Positions 9,691-22,145 of a stretch of DNA of 64,000 bases are shown here, piece after piece. Numbering within the stretch: the first letter of the stretch is position 1; each line of letters begins with the position of its first letter. A model generated the notes under the pieces. It was given only the letters and a program-made list of their open reading frames with translations, was not told where the DNA came from and searched no databases. This DNA comes from Prorocentrum cordatum. Lineage: Eukaryota > Sar > Dinophyceae > Prorocentrales > Prorocentraceae. The position numbers were made by a program, and so were the translations under genes. The stretch covers positions 452,501 to 516,500 of the forward strand of contig CAUYUJ010018715.1 of assembly GCA_963575745.1 (NCBI GenBank). Direction: 5' to 3'.

Positions 9691-11154
9691 TAATGCGCGA
9701 GGTTGTGCCACATGTGTTTCAAGCGTGTCGTGTCTCCTGGAGGCTCCTCGTCGCAACGGCGGAATCCGCCTCACAAGTCCGGTCAGAGCGCACACGATGA
9801 GAGCTCCAAAAGCCGATGTTTGAAGTTTGCCATGAAGGGAACGGGTGGTAGTGCCGATTAACATTAAAAAAGGGATTTATCCCGCTCGATAGGTACAACA
9901 CAAAAGCACGCATGTGTGTGAATAACTTTTTGGTGTGGAAAGTATAACGCGTAAGTTGGAACATATCTACCTGGAAATATGCTCTGTTTCGACTCAGGAA
10001 AAGATAGGTAAACCACAACATGAGGATCCAGGGACGAGGAGAGGAGGAGGTCGGGACGAACATCTAGGTACTCACAGTGGGTCCCCCCACACACTTCGCA
10101 AACACTGCTGTTTCGGGCGCATGCGGCGGTCAACGGTACGGATACAAAGAATCAGACTCCGCCCTGAAACGCGCACATTTGGCGTCGCAACCACGCGCGC
10201 AACGACGCGGCGGAGTCACTGGCAGCCTTACGAACGGAATATGGGTTGGTGGAAAGGGTTGGGGGAAGGACGGAGCAAAGAGGAAGGACTGGGGGGAAGG
10301 AGAAAGGGATTGGGGGCAAGAAGCGGGAGGGACGTTTCGCAAACGAGATGGGCGGCCCATTCGCTGTCCAACTCCTGGCGACGGCCACGGCGCCCCTGGG
10401 CACGATAATATCCGACGCAAGCGTATGCAAAAAAGAATGTTCAATACAACTGGTGTTCTTGGAATCGATAACCGGGTAACCCAAGAACCACCACCCTGCT
10501 GAAACGCTAAGTGCAATGCCACCCCAAAGTTGTTCGATTCCCCTGCAACGATACTTGCACATGCGCCTTGAAGAGCCCTGGGGCTCGATTCCCGTAGTTT
10601 CTGGGCGTCTCTTGGCGCCATTGGGGTTTGCCGCGCAACTCTCCTGGATGACTTGGGGGCGTGGCTGGAGATGCGTACTTGCCGCTTGCCCCAAGATGGC
10701 CCAGGAAGGGACGTCCCAGGTTTATCTCGGGGGCCTCTTGCGCCGTCCCGAAGGCCCCGGGGGCTGGCAAAAAGCAACCACATCGTTGAAACGCATCTGC
10801 GCCGCTGCGCGGCTCTGATATGATAGGCACCACGCTTTAGATTGTCTCCAAAACGGCCCGCAAACAACACTTTTGATATCGCCCCAGAACGCGGCCCCGA
10901 CGCCCCCGAGAGAGTCACGGGGGCCTCTTGAAATATATTCGGGGGGGGTCCTGGGGGCTTCTGCTGGGGCCTGGGGGAGCCGTCGCGGGCGCTTCTTGGG
11001 GGCCCTGTTGGCGGTTCGGGGTGCCATCTCAGAAGCCTCGTGCCCAATGCCCACTCCCGGCGGCCGGATGGGCCCGAGGCCGCAAATATCGTGAGGGGTG
11101 CTGGGCAACGCTCTGACCGCAAGCTCAATCCAGACGACTTCCGGCACGACCACG
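9691..11154. other. No gene seen
   Basis: A relatively AT-rich patch (9830-10060), then mixed sequence with GGGGGCCTCTTG-type words repeated near 10728, 10918 and 10993. No recognisable protein, RNA gene or named element. Confidence 0.5.
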
Positions 11155-11336
11155 CTGAAGTGGCCCAGAGACACACAAATCAATACACACAAATCCCAGG
11201 TTTCTCGATCATGTTCCATATTTGTTGGATCGTCGTATGCCCCCCACTTCCCACAGTTTCTAATGTTTTCCGGGGAATCGACGATGACTTGTGTGTGTGT
11301 ACTTTTTCCTCCCCCTGGCACGCCTGTTCCTTGGCC
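11155..11336. mobile_element. Family G dispersed element, copy 1
   Basis: About 170 bp starting near GAGACACACAAATCAATAC and ending in TGTGTGTGTACTTTTTCC. Three relatives in the same orientation occur at 11520, 40918 and 63568. The ends are imperfect inverted repeats (ACACACAAA at the left against TTTGTGTGT-like sequence at the right), which suggests a MITE rather than a SINE. Confidence 0.75.
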
Positions 11337-11519
11337 GAGGGACGCTCACAGCAAGACACACCGTCGCCACGACGCGCTCGGAGACGTGTGTTTCACGGCG
11401 CGGCGCGCGGGAGCGCGACCTCGCCCACCCTCCAGGCGCAGCGCGAGATCGGCAGGGCGCCCTTTCCGTCGAGGAGCCCGGGGAGAGGGCCAGGCTGCTC
11501 CCATCGCAAATGAGGACCA

Positions 11520-11692
11520 CATTGAAAGGGCCCTGGGACACACAAATAAATACACGCAAATAAAAATATTCCCCATATTTTCCTATGCTCTCCGGGTTTT
11601 TGTCTTCCACCCCACTTCCCATATTATCCCATATCATTTTCTGGGCCGATTAATTGTGTCTGTGTGTTTCTTTCCCTCCTGACACATCCCAG
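11520..11692. mobile_element. Family G dispersed element, copy 2
   Basis: GGGACACACAAATAAATACAC at the left, CCACTTCCCATATTATCC in the middle, ATTGTGTCTGTGTGTTTC at the right. Same order and spacing as the copy at 40918. Confidence 0.78.
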
Positions 11693-12289
11693 ACATGACT
11701 TCGAGCACCCGGAAGATCATCGAAGCGGTGTCGATCGAGAATCGCCTCCCAGGGCCCGACGCGGGAAAACCCTCCAGTTTCGGCACTTCCTTGGTGCTCA
11801 GAATTCATTCTGGTGACCAAGGCTGAAGAGGGTTGGAACGTAGTTGCGAGGGCAGCCGCTCAACGAGTTCCCCATGAGCCTGACATGCGCGGCCATGAAA
11901 GACGACGGGCCGACCTTAATGGTGAGGCTGCGCGGTCAAACATTATTGGCAACTCGAATATTTTCCGGTTTTTCGAACATTTGATTTGGACCGCGCCAAT
12001 ACGCTCTAGCGCAACACAGCAGCAACGCCACCACTGTCGAAGCCGAGGTGGCCCCCGTGTGGGACCAAGGGAACCACCGTCACACTGCACGCGAGCTCTG
12101 GTGGAATCGGGAAGCCTCGCGAGCAGCCACGCGCGAAGCCAAATCCGTGAGTTTGGCAGGCCCGGATGAGAGAAAGTCCGGCACGCACGCCGTCGTGCTC
12201 AACCCAGTGTCTGGAGTTAGGTGCGTTGTGCCGCCGTAGCTGGCGAATCACAAGGCCCCAGCTTGCAAAGCAAGGGGAGTGGAATTCCA
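11693..12289. other. No gene seen
   Basis: Unique-looking mixed sequence without recognisable coding or RNA features. Confidence 0.4.
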
Positions 12290-12515
12290 GGGGGACTTTG
12301 GGTGTGTGTTGTCGGATGGGGGCCCGCGCTCGAACGGGGCCCCCCCTCGGGGCCCGACGACCCACACCCATGCACACAACTCGTCCCGAAAGTGGGAGGC
12401 GCTGGCTCTGAAATCAGGAGGCGCGGTCCGGGAGTCCGGGGGGAGGTCTGTGAGCGCACGCTGACGATGCGGGCCCCCGCTCGAACGGGGGCCCCCCTCG
12501 GGGTCCCAGAGGGGC
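12290..12515 (+). repeat. Direct duplication of a GC palindrome
   Basis: GCTCGAACGGGG followed by CCCCCCTCGGGG occurs near 12330 and again near 12479. Each copy can fold because GGGGCCC-type words face CCCC-type words. The interval carries no gene. Confidence 0.6.
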
Positions 12516-12885
12516 TTCGAAAGGGCCACTGGGATCTGCACAAATCTGGCCTTTGCTGTTCTGGCACATCCGCGGGGCCCTCTCCCGTGGCCCCTCCTGG
12601 TGGCCTCGTGGGGGCCTGTCAGGACGCCCTCCAGAGATCGGGCGGGCCACAGGAGGGCTTTACGAGAGCCAGAGAGGGAGTCCAAGAGAGGCCCCAGAGG
12701 GTCCCAAGAGGGCCCCGAGGGGGATGCATGACCCGTCCACCCATTAAAAAAACATGCAAACGCACACAGCGCACGGATGGCAACGAAGTTGAACATTTGG
12801 TCATGAAATCTTCGTTCACCAGAATGCTGATCGCAGAGATGGGCGGATGCTCGCACGCGACCTCGCCCGCTGGGCCGTAGGTGGA
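12516..12885. other. Degenerate AGAGGGCCCC-type repeats, no gene
   Basis: Runs such as CCCAGAGGGTCCCAAGAGGG resemble the longer degenerate array at 30.0-30.5 kb. No gene was recognised. Confidence 0.4.
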
Positions 12886-13960
12886 GCTCCATGTGGGGTA
12901 CGACACGACCGAGGGATGACCCGAGATGGGCGCGGCGGCGCCAATGCGAGCACCTCCACTGAGGACGTCAGTGCAGTTCTCCGTGGGGCACGAAGCGTGC
13001 GGGGGGTGCGCCGAAATGGGCGCAGCGGCGCCATGCCAACACAGCCTCTGGGGCCGTAGGAGGAGCCCCTTTGTGAGGTAGGGAACATGCATGGGGTGTC
13101 GGAGATATGGGGGCGGTGGAACTGTGCGAGCACCTCCTCCGGGGCCGAAGGCGGAGCTCCCTGTGGGGTACGGAACGAGCGATGGATGCCAAAATGGGCG
13201 CAGTGGCGCTATGCCAGCACCTCCACTGGGGCCGAAGGTCGAGCTCCCTACGGAACACGAGGCGTATGAGGGGTGTGCCGCAATGGGCGCGGCAGCGCCA
13301 CGCGAGCACCTCTCAAGGGGCCGAAGGGCGGAGCTCCAAGTGGGGCACGACGCGTGTGAGGGTGTGCCAGAATGGCCGCGGCCGTGCTATGCCAGCACCT
13401 CCACTGGGGCCCCAGGTGGAGCTCCCTGCGGGGCGCGACTCGCCCAAGGGGTGCGCCGACCTGGGCGCGGCGGCGCCGTGCGAGCACCTCCACTCGGGCC
13501 GCAGGTGTAACCCCCGCTCCGTGGGACACGAAGCGTGCGAAGGGGGGGGGGTCGACATGGCCGCGGCGGCGCCACGCGGAACGCCTCCGCTGGGGCCGTA
13601 GGCGGTGCCCCTCGGGATCCTCGTGAGGCACGACGCGCGTGAAATGCGTGTTCAGACAAGAGCTGCGGCGGCATGCGAGCACCGCCGCTGGGGCGGTGGG
13701 TCGATGTCCCTGCGTGGCACGAAACGTGCCAGGGTGGCGGGGAGCTCGGCTCGGCGGCGACCTGCGAGCACGTCCGCTGGGTCCGAGGATGGAGCTCCTT
13801 GCGGGGCACAGGCCGTGCGGGAGGGGGCCGGAATGGCCGCGGCGCCACAATGAGGGCACCTCCACTGGGGCCGTGGTTGGAGCTCCATGTGGAGCGAGAT
13901 GCGCGCGAGTGGTGTGCCGAGATGGGCGCGGCGGAAGGAGGAGGCCGAGGGAGTGGAGCG
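12886..13960 (+). repeat. 88-bp minisatellite array S88, orientation 1
   Basis: About twelve units with a conserved GGAGCTCC anchor at 12894, 13063, 13154, 13241, 13331, 13419, 13792 and 13879, and degenerate anchors between. Spacing is 83-97 bp. Each unit carries GGGGCCG, GAGCTCC, a GTGGGGCACGA-like block and GCCGNNATGGGCGCGG. Units are diverged. All long frames across the array are repeat artefacts. Confidence 0.92.
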
Positions 13961-14060
13961 CGCTACTGCAGATCCACAGTGAGGACCCAGCACGCAGGCG
14001 AGCTGGGAAAGACACTGGACAAAAAACAATGCTGCATGATGTTCACGTTCTCGGTTCCAG

Positions 14061-14223
14061 AGCATTTTCTTAAGGTGGAGGGCTCAGGGTGAAATCCATA
14101 TAGGCTTATGCACCCCGACAATCAATCCGTCTTGTGATCCACCTTTTGAAGATTCAAGCCTCGAAAATCCATCGAAACGGCATTTCAGATTTCACCCTTT
14201 GCCCTCCACCCAAAGAAAATGCT
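14061..14223. mobile_element. 163-bp element with 35-bp terminal inverted repeats
   Basis: The left terminus (14061-14095, beginning AGCATTTTCTTAAGGTGGAG) and right terminus (14189-14223, ending CAAAGAAAATGCT) are inverted copies with a few mismatches, around a 93-bp core with no coding capacity. This is MITE-like. No clear target-site duplication was seen. Confidence 0.8.
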
Positions 14224-15351
14224 CGGGGTTCGTCCTTCCCACGGCGTCCACACCGGCGCACTGGGAGCCCCCGAGATCGCCCCAGGACGGCCCCGAGCCC
14301 CCAGGGCCCATGGCACCCCCGAAGCGGCCCTGAGGGAGGCCTGGAAAGGTTCGGAGGCAACTGCTGGCAGGTCGTCGCTGAAAAAAGCAAGGAGGATTAA
14401 GTCCCAGTGGGGGGCTGCTACGCCGGATTAGGTCACGGATTAAGCGGGATGTGGCCGGATTGGGCAGGATTAAGCCGGGTGGACTGGGATTGAGCCGAGT
14501 AAAACAAGATGAATCCAGATTTCGGACCAGGGAAAAATCAGGAATTGACCCCCCCCCCCCAGAATTGCATCCAAAAAAGGGAAGCTCGAACTGACGCTCC
14601 GAATCTTCCACCCAAGGATGACCACCAAACTGCCAACAGGCCTTCAAAAACACCCGAGGGAACCCCGCGAGCCCCCCAAAGGTCCACGGCAAACCCCTCG
14701 GAAACTTCACAGCGGATGCACACATGCCCCGAGGAGCTTACAACGGGCCCCGATATGCCACCCAAAGGACCATCCCCAAGCGACCCCAGGAGGCATCTCA
14801 TACGCCTCTTGTCCACGACCTGGGCCCGATGGAGAAGCGGGCCAAGACCGCAGAAGATTCCCTCGGCGCGCCCCCGACAAAATCCCCCACGAACGCAAGC
14901 GAGCAGCCCCCGTCGTGCCGGAGCGCTGTTTGCACGTTCGGTCGTCGAAGGTCGTGGTTTCTCGATCTCATCGGCTCGGACCCTACGATGAAACGCACCG
15001 TGTGCGACGCGGCCCGCGCCTTACGATGACTCGGAAGCCTCCCTCCTGAACATCCGTACGCAGCCCAAGGGCTGAGGGAGAGGGAATCTGAAGGTTCTGG
15101 GCGCCGCAGCGAATCCCACAACGAGCCTTGCGCGCGAGGCGAGTGTTGCCCTTGTGGCCAAGGCACCCTCTCAAAGACTGTTTTCTCTTAGCCTGAAACC
15201 GAATAGGATCTCAAAGCACAGACCCCTAATCAAATTATTTCAACCATAACCCACTGAGGATGATAAACTCCGGGGTTATGGTCGGACCGAGAATTGTGTG
15301 CCCTGCAAATCAGATGTACGGAATTTCGCTTGCCACTATACGGAATGTGGT
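14224..15351. other. No gene seen; GGATTAAGC short repeats at 14395-14520
   Basis: A small degenerate run of GGATTAAG(C)CGGGAT units lies at 14395-14520. The remainder is unique-looking with no recognisable gene. Confidence 0.45.
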
Positions 15352-15850
<499 letters not shown>

Positions 15851-16196
15851 GATAATAATCAGATTAGTCGTAGTAGTAGTAGTAGCAGTGAAACTAATAG
15901 GACAAGTAGTGGTATTAGTGGCTACTGTCGTAACCGAAGTCGTCGTCGTAGTAGTAGTAGTAGTAGTAGTTGTTGTTGTCGTAGTAATAGTAGTGGTAGT
16001 AGTAGTAGAAGTAGTAGTCGTACTTGTAATGGTAATTCAAATAATAATAATAATGATACCAAGAATAGAAGAACCAGTACTAATATTAGTAGTAATCGTA
16101 GGAGTAATCGGAGTCGCAGAGAAGGAAGGAACGTCATTAGTGATAGTAGAAGTAGTAGTCGTCGTAGTGGTAGTGGTAGTGGTAGTAGTAGTAGTG

Positions 16197-16278
<82 letters not shown>

Positions 16279-16555
16279 GTCGTAGAGGCAGTAACAGTAG
16301 TAGTAGTAGGGAGTCATCGTAGTGGTAGTGGTAGTAGGAGTGGTAGGCGTAGTCATGATAGTAACGTTGGAAAAAAACAATTTGTTAAACAAGGTGTTGA
16401 GACCCCGCGTGGGGGAGCTCATCTCGGCGATGCTCCGTGGATAATGCAAGACAGATCTGGAAACATCGCTAGTGGAGTCGTAGTAGTAGTAGCCGTCGCT
16501 GTAGTAGTAATAGTCTTAGTAGTAGTCTTAGTCGTGGCGGTAGTAGTAGTCTGAA

Positions 16556-16642
<87 letters not shown>

Positions 16643-16680
16643 CACTACTACTTGTAGTAGCAATGTGAGTGGTAGTCCCA
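15851..16680 (+). repeat. Degenerate AGT/CGT triplet tract
   Basis: Continuation of the AGT tract with CGT, AAT and GGT variants, purer at 16200-16275 and 16560-16640. A roughly 120-bp island at 16370-16480 is non-repetitive but shows no gene. Confidence 0.9.
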
Positions 16681-16747
16681 ATACTTATTATTCCCCAATC
16701 AGAGCTTGCCTCTGTAGGGGTCCTAGCGGATATAAAGCTGAGGTGAG

Positions 16748-16945
16748 GTGGGCGGCCGATTTCGGTGGCCGGGGCCGGGTGGCCGGGTGCCCGGGGGTTC
16801 CCGGGGGTGCCCGGGTGCCCAGGTGTGTGGCCGATTTCGGTGGCCGGGGCCGGGTGCCAGGGTGCCCGGGGATGCCCGGGGGTGCCCGGGTGCCCAGGGG
16901 TGCACGGGTGCCCGGGGTGCCCAGAAGTGCCCGGGGGTGCCTAGC
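16748..16945 (+). repeat. GGGTGCCC minisatellite with duplicated CCGATTTCGGTGGC block
   Basis: GGCCGATTTCGGTGGCCGGG occurs twice (near 16754 and 16829), interleaved with runs of GGGTGCCCGGG. The same two components in reverse orientation lie at 42385-42500 and 42780-42890. Confidence 0.88.
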
Positions 16946-17035
16946 CCAATAGCCCTATATCCCTATAGCCCAATAGCCCAATCGCCATATATCCCTATAG
17001 CACTATAACCCTATAGCCCTATAGCCGTACCTATG
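16940..17035 (+). repeat. CCCTATAG 8-bp minisatellite, block 1
   Basis: Tandem CCCTATAG units with CCAATAGC variants. A longer block occurs at 18365-18640. It resembles plant-type telomere repeat in base usage, but the unit is 8 bp and differs in sequence. Confidence 0.88.
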
Positions 17036-17079
17036 CGACCACCCTTCGGGTGATAAGGAGGTTCGGGGGGGGGGAACCA

Positions 17080-17310
17080 ACGTCTCACTCGATCGGTCTC
17101 ACTATCGACCTCAATATCGATCTCACTATCGGTCTCGCTCGATCGATCTCACTCGATCGATCTCACAATCGATCTCACTCGATCTATCTCATCCGATCGA
17201 TCTCACAATTGATCTCACAATCGATCTCACAATCGATCACACAATCGATCTCACATTCGGTCTCAACATCGATCTCACTATTGATATCACAATCGCTCTC
17301 ACAATCAACG
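17080..17310 (+). repeat. AATCGATCTCAC 12-bp minisatellite
   Basis: About 19 units of a 12-bp repeat, CTCACNATCGAT. The reverse complement of the same unit is tandemly arrayed at 42155-42380. Confidence 0.9.
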
Positions 17311-17857
17311 TCATCATCATCAGCATCATCATCATCATCATCATCAACATCAACATCATCACCAACATCGTCATCATCATGACGGCACCGTCATCATGGT
17401 CATCATCATAAACATCATCATCAACGTCAGCATCATCATCGGGACAACATCATCATCATAATCATCACCATCATCATCGCATCATCATAATCATCATCAT
17501 CATCATCATCGGGACACAGTCATCGTCATCATCCGCAACATCATCAGAATCATCATCATAACCGGGACACCATCATGATCACCATCGTTCTCATCATCAA
17601 CATTATCATCAGCATCGTCATCATCCTCGGGATACCATCAACATCATGATCATCGCATCATCATCATCGACATCATCATCATCATCAGCAACAACAACAT
17701 CATCATTATCTTTGAGGCACCATCATCATGAGCAACATAATCATCAACATCGTCAGAATCATTATTACCATCATCGGGAGCATCACCATCATCATAGTCA
17801 TCAACATCATCATCGGGACACCATTTCCATCAACATCATCATCACCAACATCATCGG

Positions 17858-17896
<39 letters not shown>

Positions 17897-18018
17897 CGGG
17901 ATACCATCAACATCATGATCATCGCATCATCATCATCGACATCATCATCAACAACAACAACAGCATCATCATCATTATCATTGAGGCATCATCATCATCA
18001 TCATCTCATCATCATCCT
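17290..18018 (+). repeat. CAT/ATC triplet tract with CGGGACACCATCA inserts
   Basis: About 700 bp of CATCATCA with repeated longer inserts (TCGGGACACCATC, TCGGGATACCATCAACATC at 17636 and 17896). The longer period shows higher-order duplication. Confidence 0.92.
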
Positions 18019-18215
18019 CGCGGGACACCGCGGGACACCGGCGGGATACCGCGGGACACCGCGGGACACCGCGGGACACCGCGGGACACCGGCGGGACTC
18101 CGCGGGGCCCCGCGCCCCGGATGAGAAACATTTGGTCCGGCCGGGCCTCAACCACAGGAGGACACCGCGGGACACTGGCGGGACACCGCGGGGCCCCGCG
18201 CCCCGGAAAAGAAAC
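18019..18215 (+). repeat. CGCGGGACAC 10-bp minisatellite
   Basis: Tandem CGCGGGACAC units, followed by a 75-bp direct duplication: CGGGGCCCCGCGCCCCGG then AAACATTTGGTCCGGCCG at about 18100 and 18190. Confidence 0.9.
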
Positions 18216-18364
18216 ATTTGGTCCGGCCGCGCCTCAGTCACAGGAGACTTTTTCTCGCCCGCCCACGCAGCTTCGCCTCGCACGCACGGCACGCACGAAC
18301 ACGAAACCGAAATCGAATTCCCGGTGAGGAGCTCGCCGTTCCACTTCGATCTCACCCCCTCACC

Positions 18365-18640
18365 TCCGATAGCCCTATACCCCAATAGCCCAATCGCTCC
18401 ATAGCCCCTTAGCCCCATAGCCCTATAGCCCTATAGCCCTATGGTCCTAAAGCCCTATAGCCGTATATAGCCGTATATAGCCCGAATAGCCTTATAGGCC
18501 TTAGCCCTATAGCCTTATAGCCCTGTAGCCCTATAGCCCCATAGCCCTAAAGGCTTCTAGCCCTATATCCCTATGGCCACATCGCCCTATAGCCCTATAG
18601 CCCCATAGCCCTAAAGCCCTAAAGCCCCATAGCCCCCCAA
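18365..18640 (+). repeat. CCCTATAG 8-bp minisatellite, block 2
   Basis: About 275 bp of CCCTATAG with CCCCATAG, CCCTAAAG and TTATAG variants. Same unit as 16940-17035. Confidence 0.9.
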
Positions 18641-18689
18641 CAAATTCGGATTGGGGTTTTTCTCTGGTATCATGTTATGAGTGGTAGTA

Positions 18690-19620
<931 letters not shown>

Positions 19621-20753
19621 CAAGAATACTAAGAAATGGCAGTCTGGCGTGGCGTCGTGATAAACTGTCACGAGGGATACGTCGTCCTCGGTCGTTGCTC
19701 CGCCTGTTTGGTCCAGTGGCCAGACTGACCTCGGCACGCACGTTGCGTTTCACAAACTTGCAATACGGTGTGTCAAATCCTGCTGGCCCTCTTCGATTAT
19801 GGTTTTCGCTGTTCTAAAATATGCGCTTCTGCTCTGCGTCACCGTGTTACGAGATGATGAGTTCATCCAGATTCTGCTGTGTTAAGCGTTGCTCAGTGAT
19901 GTTGGTTACGTTATGCTGGGCGCATGACAATATGTGATGCCCTGCCCTGTGATGGCATACCTCTTCAATGAAGGTATCAATTGAGGCGTTCTGTCAAACT
20001 TGTTGCCGTATGACTATCGGTAGTTAAAGCATTATGTCATGGTATGCTGGTTACGTTGTGTTATGCCCCCTGCTCATCCAATTAGGCTATGTTATACCAT
20101 CCTCTGCAATACGGTCAAGTCCACGATGTGTGAATACATGCGTTGTCGTCGTGGTCGCGATGATCGAAACTCCTGGTACGCTCGGTTATGACCTGTGATG
20201 GTACACCCCACGATGTTCAGTGATGTCATAGTATGCGGTGTTCTTTTATGTTGTGCAAAATGCTGCGTTATATCATGCTCTGCTCTCTGCATAGTGGTGA
20301 AATCTATCGTATGTCCTGCTGTTATGCCCGGGATCAGTCGTGGTGTGCTGTCTTATTATGAACAGGTGAGGTCATATGTCAAATGACGATATGTCATGCC
20401 CGTGCGTGGGACCTTATATGGTATAATACGCTACGTTCTAGCATAAGCTGTCCTTGCCTGCTATGATGTATGAGATTATGGTGTGCTCTGTATGCTCCAT
20501 GATGGCATTGCGAGCGGTGCTGTGATTTGTCATGTCATGTCCGGCTCTGACATGCACTGACATTGTATGCGTTTTAACGTTATGCTGCTATAGTGTGATG
20601 TTATATGCTAGTATGTGTTATACCGAGCTCTGTAATGGTAGGATTTGTCAGTTGACGCTGTGCTACGGTGTGATCTGCTCTGCCATGGTGTGTCGTGCGA
20701 TGTCCTGCTATTTTAACATACCGCTCTTTCCTGTTATGATTTGTCGGCGCGAA
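19621..20753. other. TG-rich degenerate region, no gene
   Basis: Many short related words (TGTTATGC, ATGGTATGC, TGTCATGCCCTG) spaced about 20 bp apart suggest an ancient decayed tandem array between about 19890 and 20740. No coding or RNA gene was recognised. Confidence 0.5.
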
Positions 20754-21090
20754 ACTGGACTCTCGAGGACACTCGGCGGACCTGGGGATCTGGCGGTCGC
20801 GGTATGCCGAGTGGCGCGAGGCGGGACTCTCGGGGACACTCGGCGGACCTGGGGATCTGGCGGCCGCAGTATGCCGAGTGGCGCGAGTCGGGACTCTCGG
20901 GGACACTCGGCGGACCTTGGGATCTGGTGGCCGCGGTGTGCAAAGTGGCGCGAGGCGGGACTCGCGGGGACACTTGGAGGGACCTTGGGATCTGGCGGCC
21001 ACGGTATGCAGAGCGGCGCGAGGCGGGACTCTCGGAGACACTCGGGGGACCTGGGGATCTGGCGGCCGCGGAGTGCAGGGTGGACGGGTC
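20754..21090 (+). repeat. 67-bp tandem array, 5 units
   Basis: Unit begins near GCGGGACTCTCGGGGACACT and includes CTGGGGATCTGGCGGCCGC. Anchors at 20821 and 20888 give a 67-bp period, and five units are seen with modest divergence. Confidence 0.93.
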
Positions 21091-21540
21091 GGGAGGTCTA
21101 TTCTTAAAATCAAGCGATCCCAACCTGTCCGGTATGGAAGAAGCACACGGGGTGGGAATGTTGAGGTGGTGTGGCGGAGGGAGGGAAGAAGGCCCCGGGA
21201 AGAACGGCATATCAAATGAACTGCTCCGACATCGGGCACGCTTGTCTCAAGGCTACTGGAAAATCTACACGGACACGCCGCGCGGGCCAACCCGACGTGC
21301 TGGGGCGGGCACGCAGCGAAAACGGGGCTTGACGGACACGGGTCCTGGACCCCCGGGCACCTCCCCATGACTCTGGCTCTTCACTCGGAGCGGTGTGCTT
21401 CGTTGACGGCCCCAGGGCCCGTGGAGAGGACCCCCAGAGCACGACAGCTGTGGAGAGCACCCAGAGCACGCTTCCTGAGGACCCGCTTGCTCCAAGGCGT
21501 CCTGGCGACGGTGCCGCCCGCCCCCCCGCCCTCGAGAAAA

Positions 21541-21688
21541 GAGAACTATGCACATACACCGATTCTTGCCAGGCCCATCCTGAGCCCAGGATCGGTGCAT
21601 ATGCCTTCCTGACGTGGCCAGGAAAGCATATGCACCGATCCTTGGCCAAGGATGGGCCTTGCCAGGATCGGTGCATGTGCATAGCTCT
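21541..21688. repeat. 148-nt near-perfect hairpin
   Basis: Arms 21541-21611 and 21618-21688 are inverted copies with few mismatches and a loop of about 6 nt. Each arm itself contains facing copies of GATCGGTGCAT-like words, so smaller hairpins are nested. This is the strongest foldback structure in the window. Confidence 0.92.
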
Positions 21689-21999
21689 CTCCGCCCGACC
21701 CCCCCCCCCCCCGCGGCGGCCCAGGCGGCCGCCGGATCCAGCACCAGTGCAGCCGCGGCCGCCAGGGTGACCGCCAGCGCGGCCGCGAGGAGCACCGCGT
21801 GCCGCCTGGCCCTGCTGGGGGAGGGGGGGAAACGGGGGCGGGCTCGCCCAGCCCATGCTTCGAGCCCGTTGTTTCAGTTGGGTTGTTTTGGGGTGTTGAA
21901 GCTCCCTCGGTGCCTTCTGGCGATCTCGCCTCGGCGCTAGCTGCGCTTCCGTTGAAAACTAGACTCATGCCCGAGCGCTTCAGCGGCCGCTGGAACCGG
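21689..21999. other. GC-rich stretch, no defined gene
   Basis: On the minus strand about 21700-21800 encodes a hydrophobic Ala/Leu/Val run (LLAAALAVTLAAAAALVLD) that could mimic a signal peptide, but the frame then runs into the hairpin. Probably fortuitous. No gene is called. Confidence 0.3.
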
Positions 22000-22145
22000 C
22001 CCCCCAACAACAACAACAACACCACCACAGCAGCAGCAGCAGCAGCAACAACAACAACAACAACAACAGTAAACACAAAAACAAGAGCATACACACACCA
22101 GCTGAAACAACAGCGGCAGCAACAGCAACAACAACAACAATCAGT
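22000..22145 (+). repeat. CAA/CAG triplet tract adjoining the 0.6-kb repeat
   Basis: AACAACAACA with CAG variants. It ends at CAGTTTAAGACG, the start of the duplicated 0.6-kb unit described next. Confidence 0.9.

Noticed and set aside
16940-17035. Telomere
   Set aside because: The unit is 8 bp, impure, short and internal.
21265-21795. Minus-strand frame with signal-peptide-like start
   Set aside because: The hydrophobic part comes from a GCGGCC-rich island and the rest from the 148-nt hairpin.
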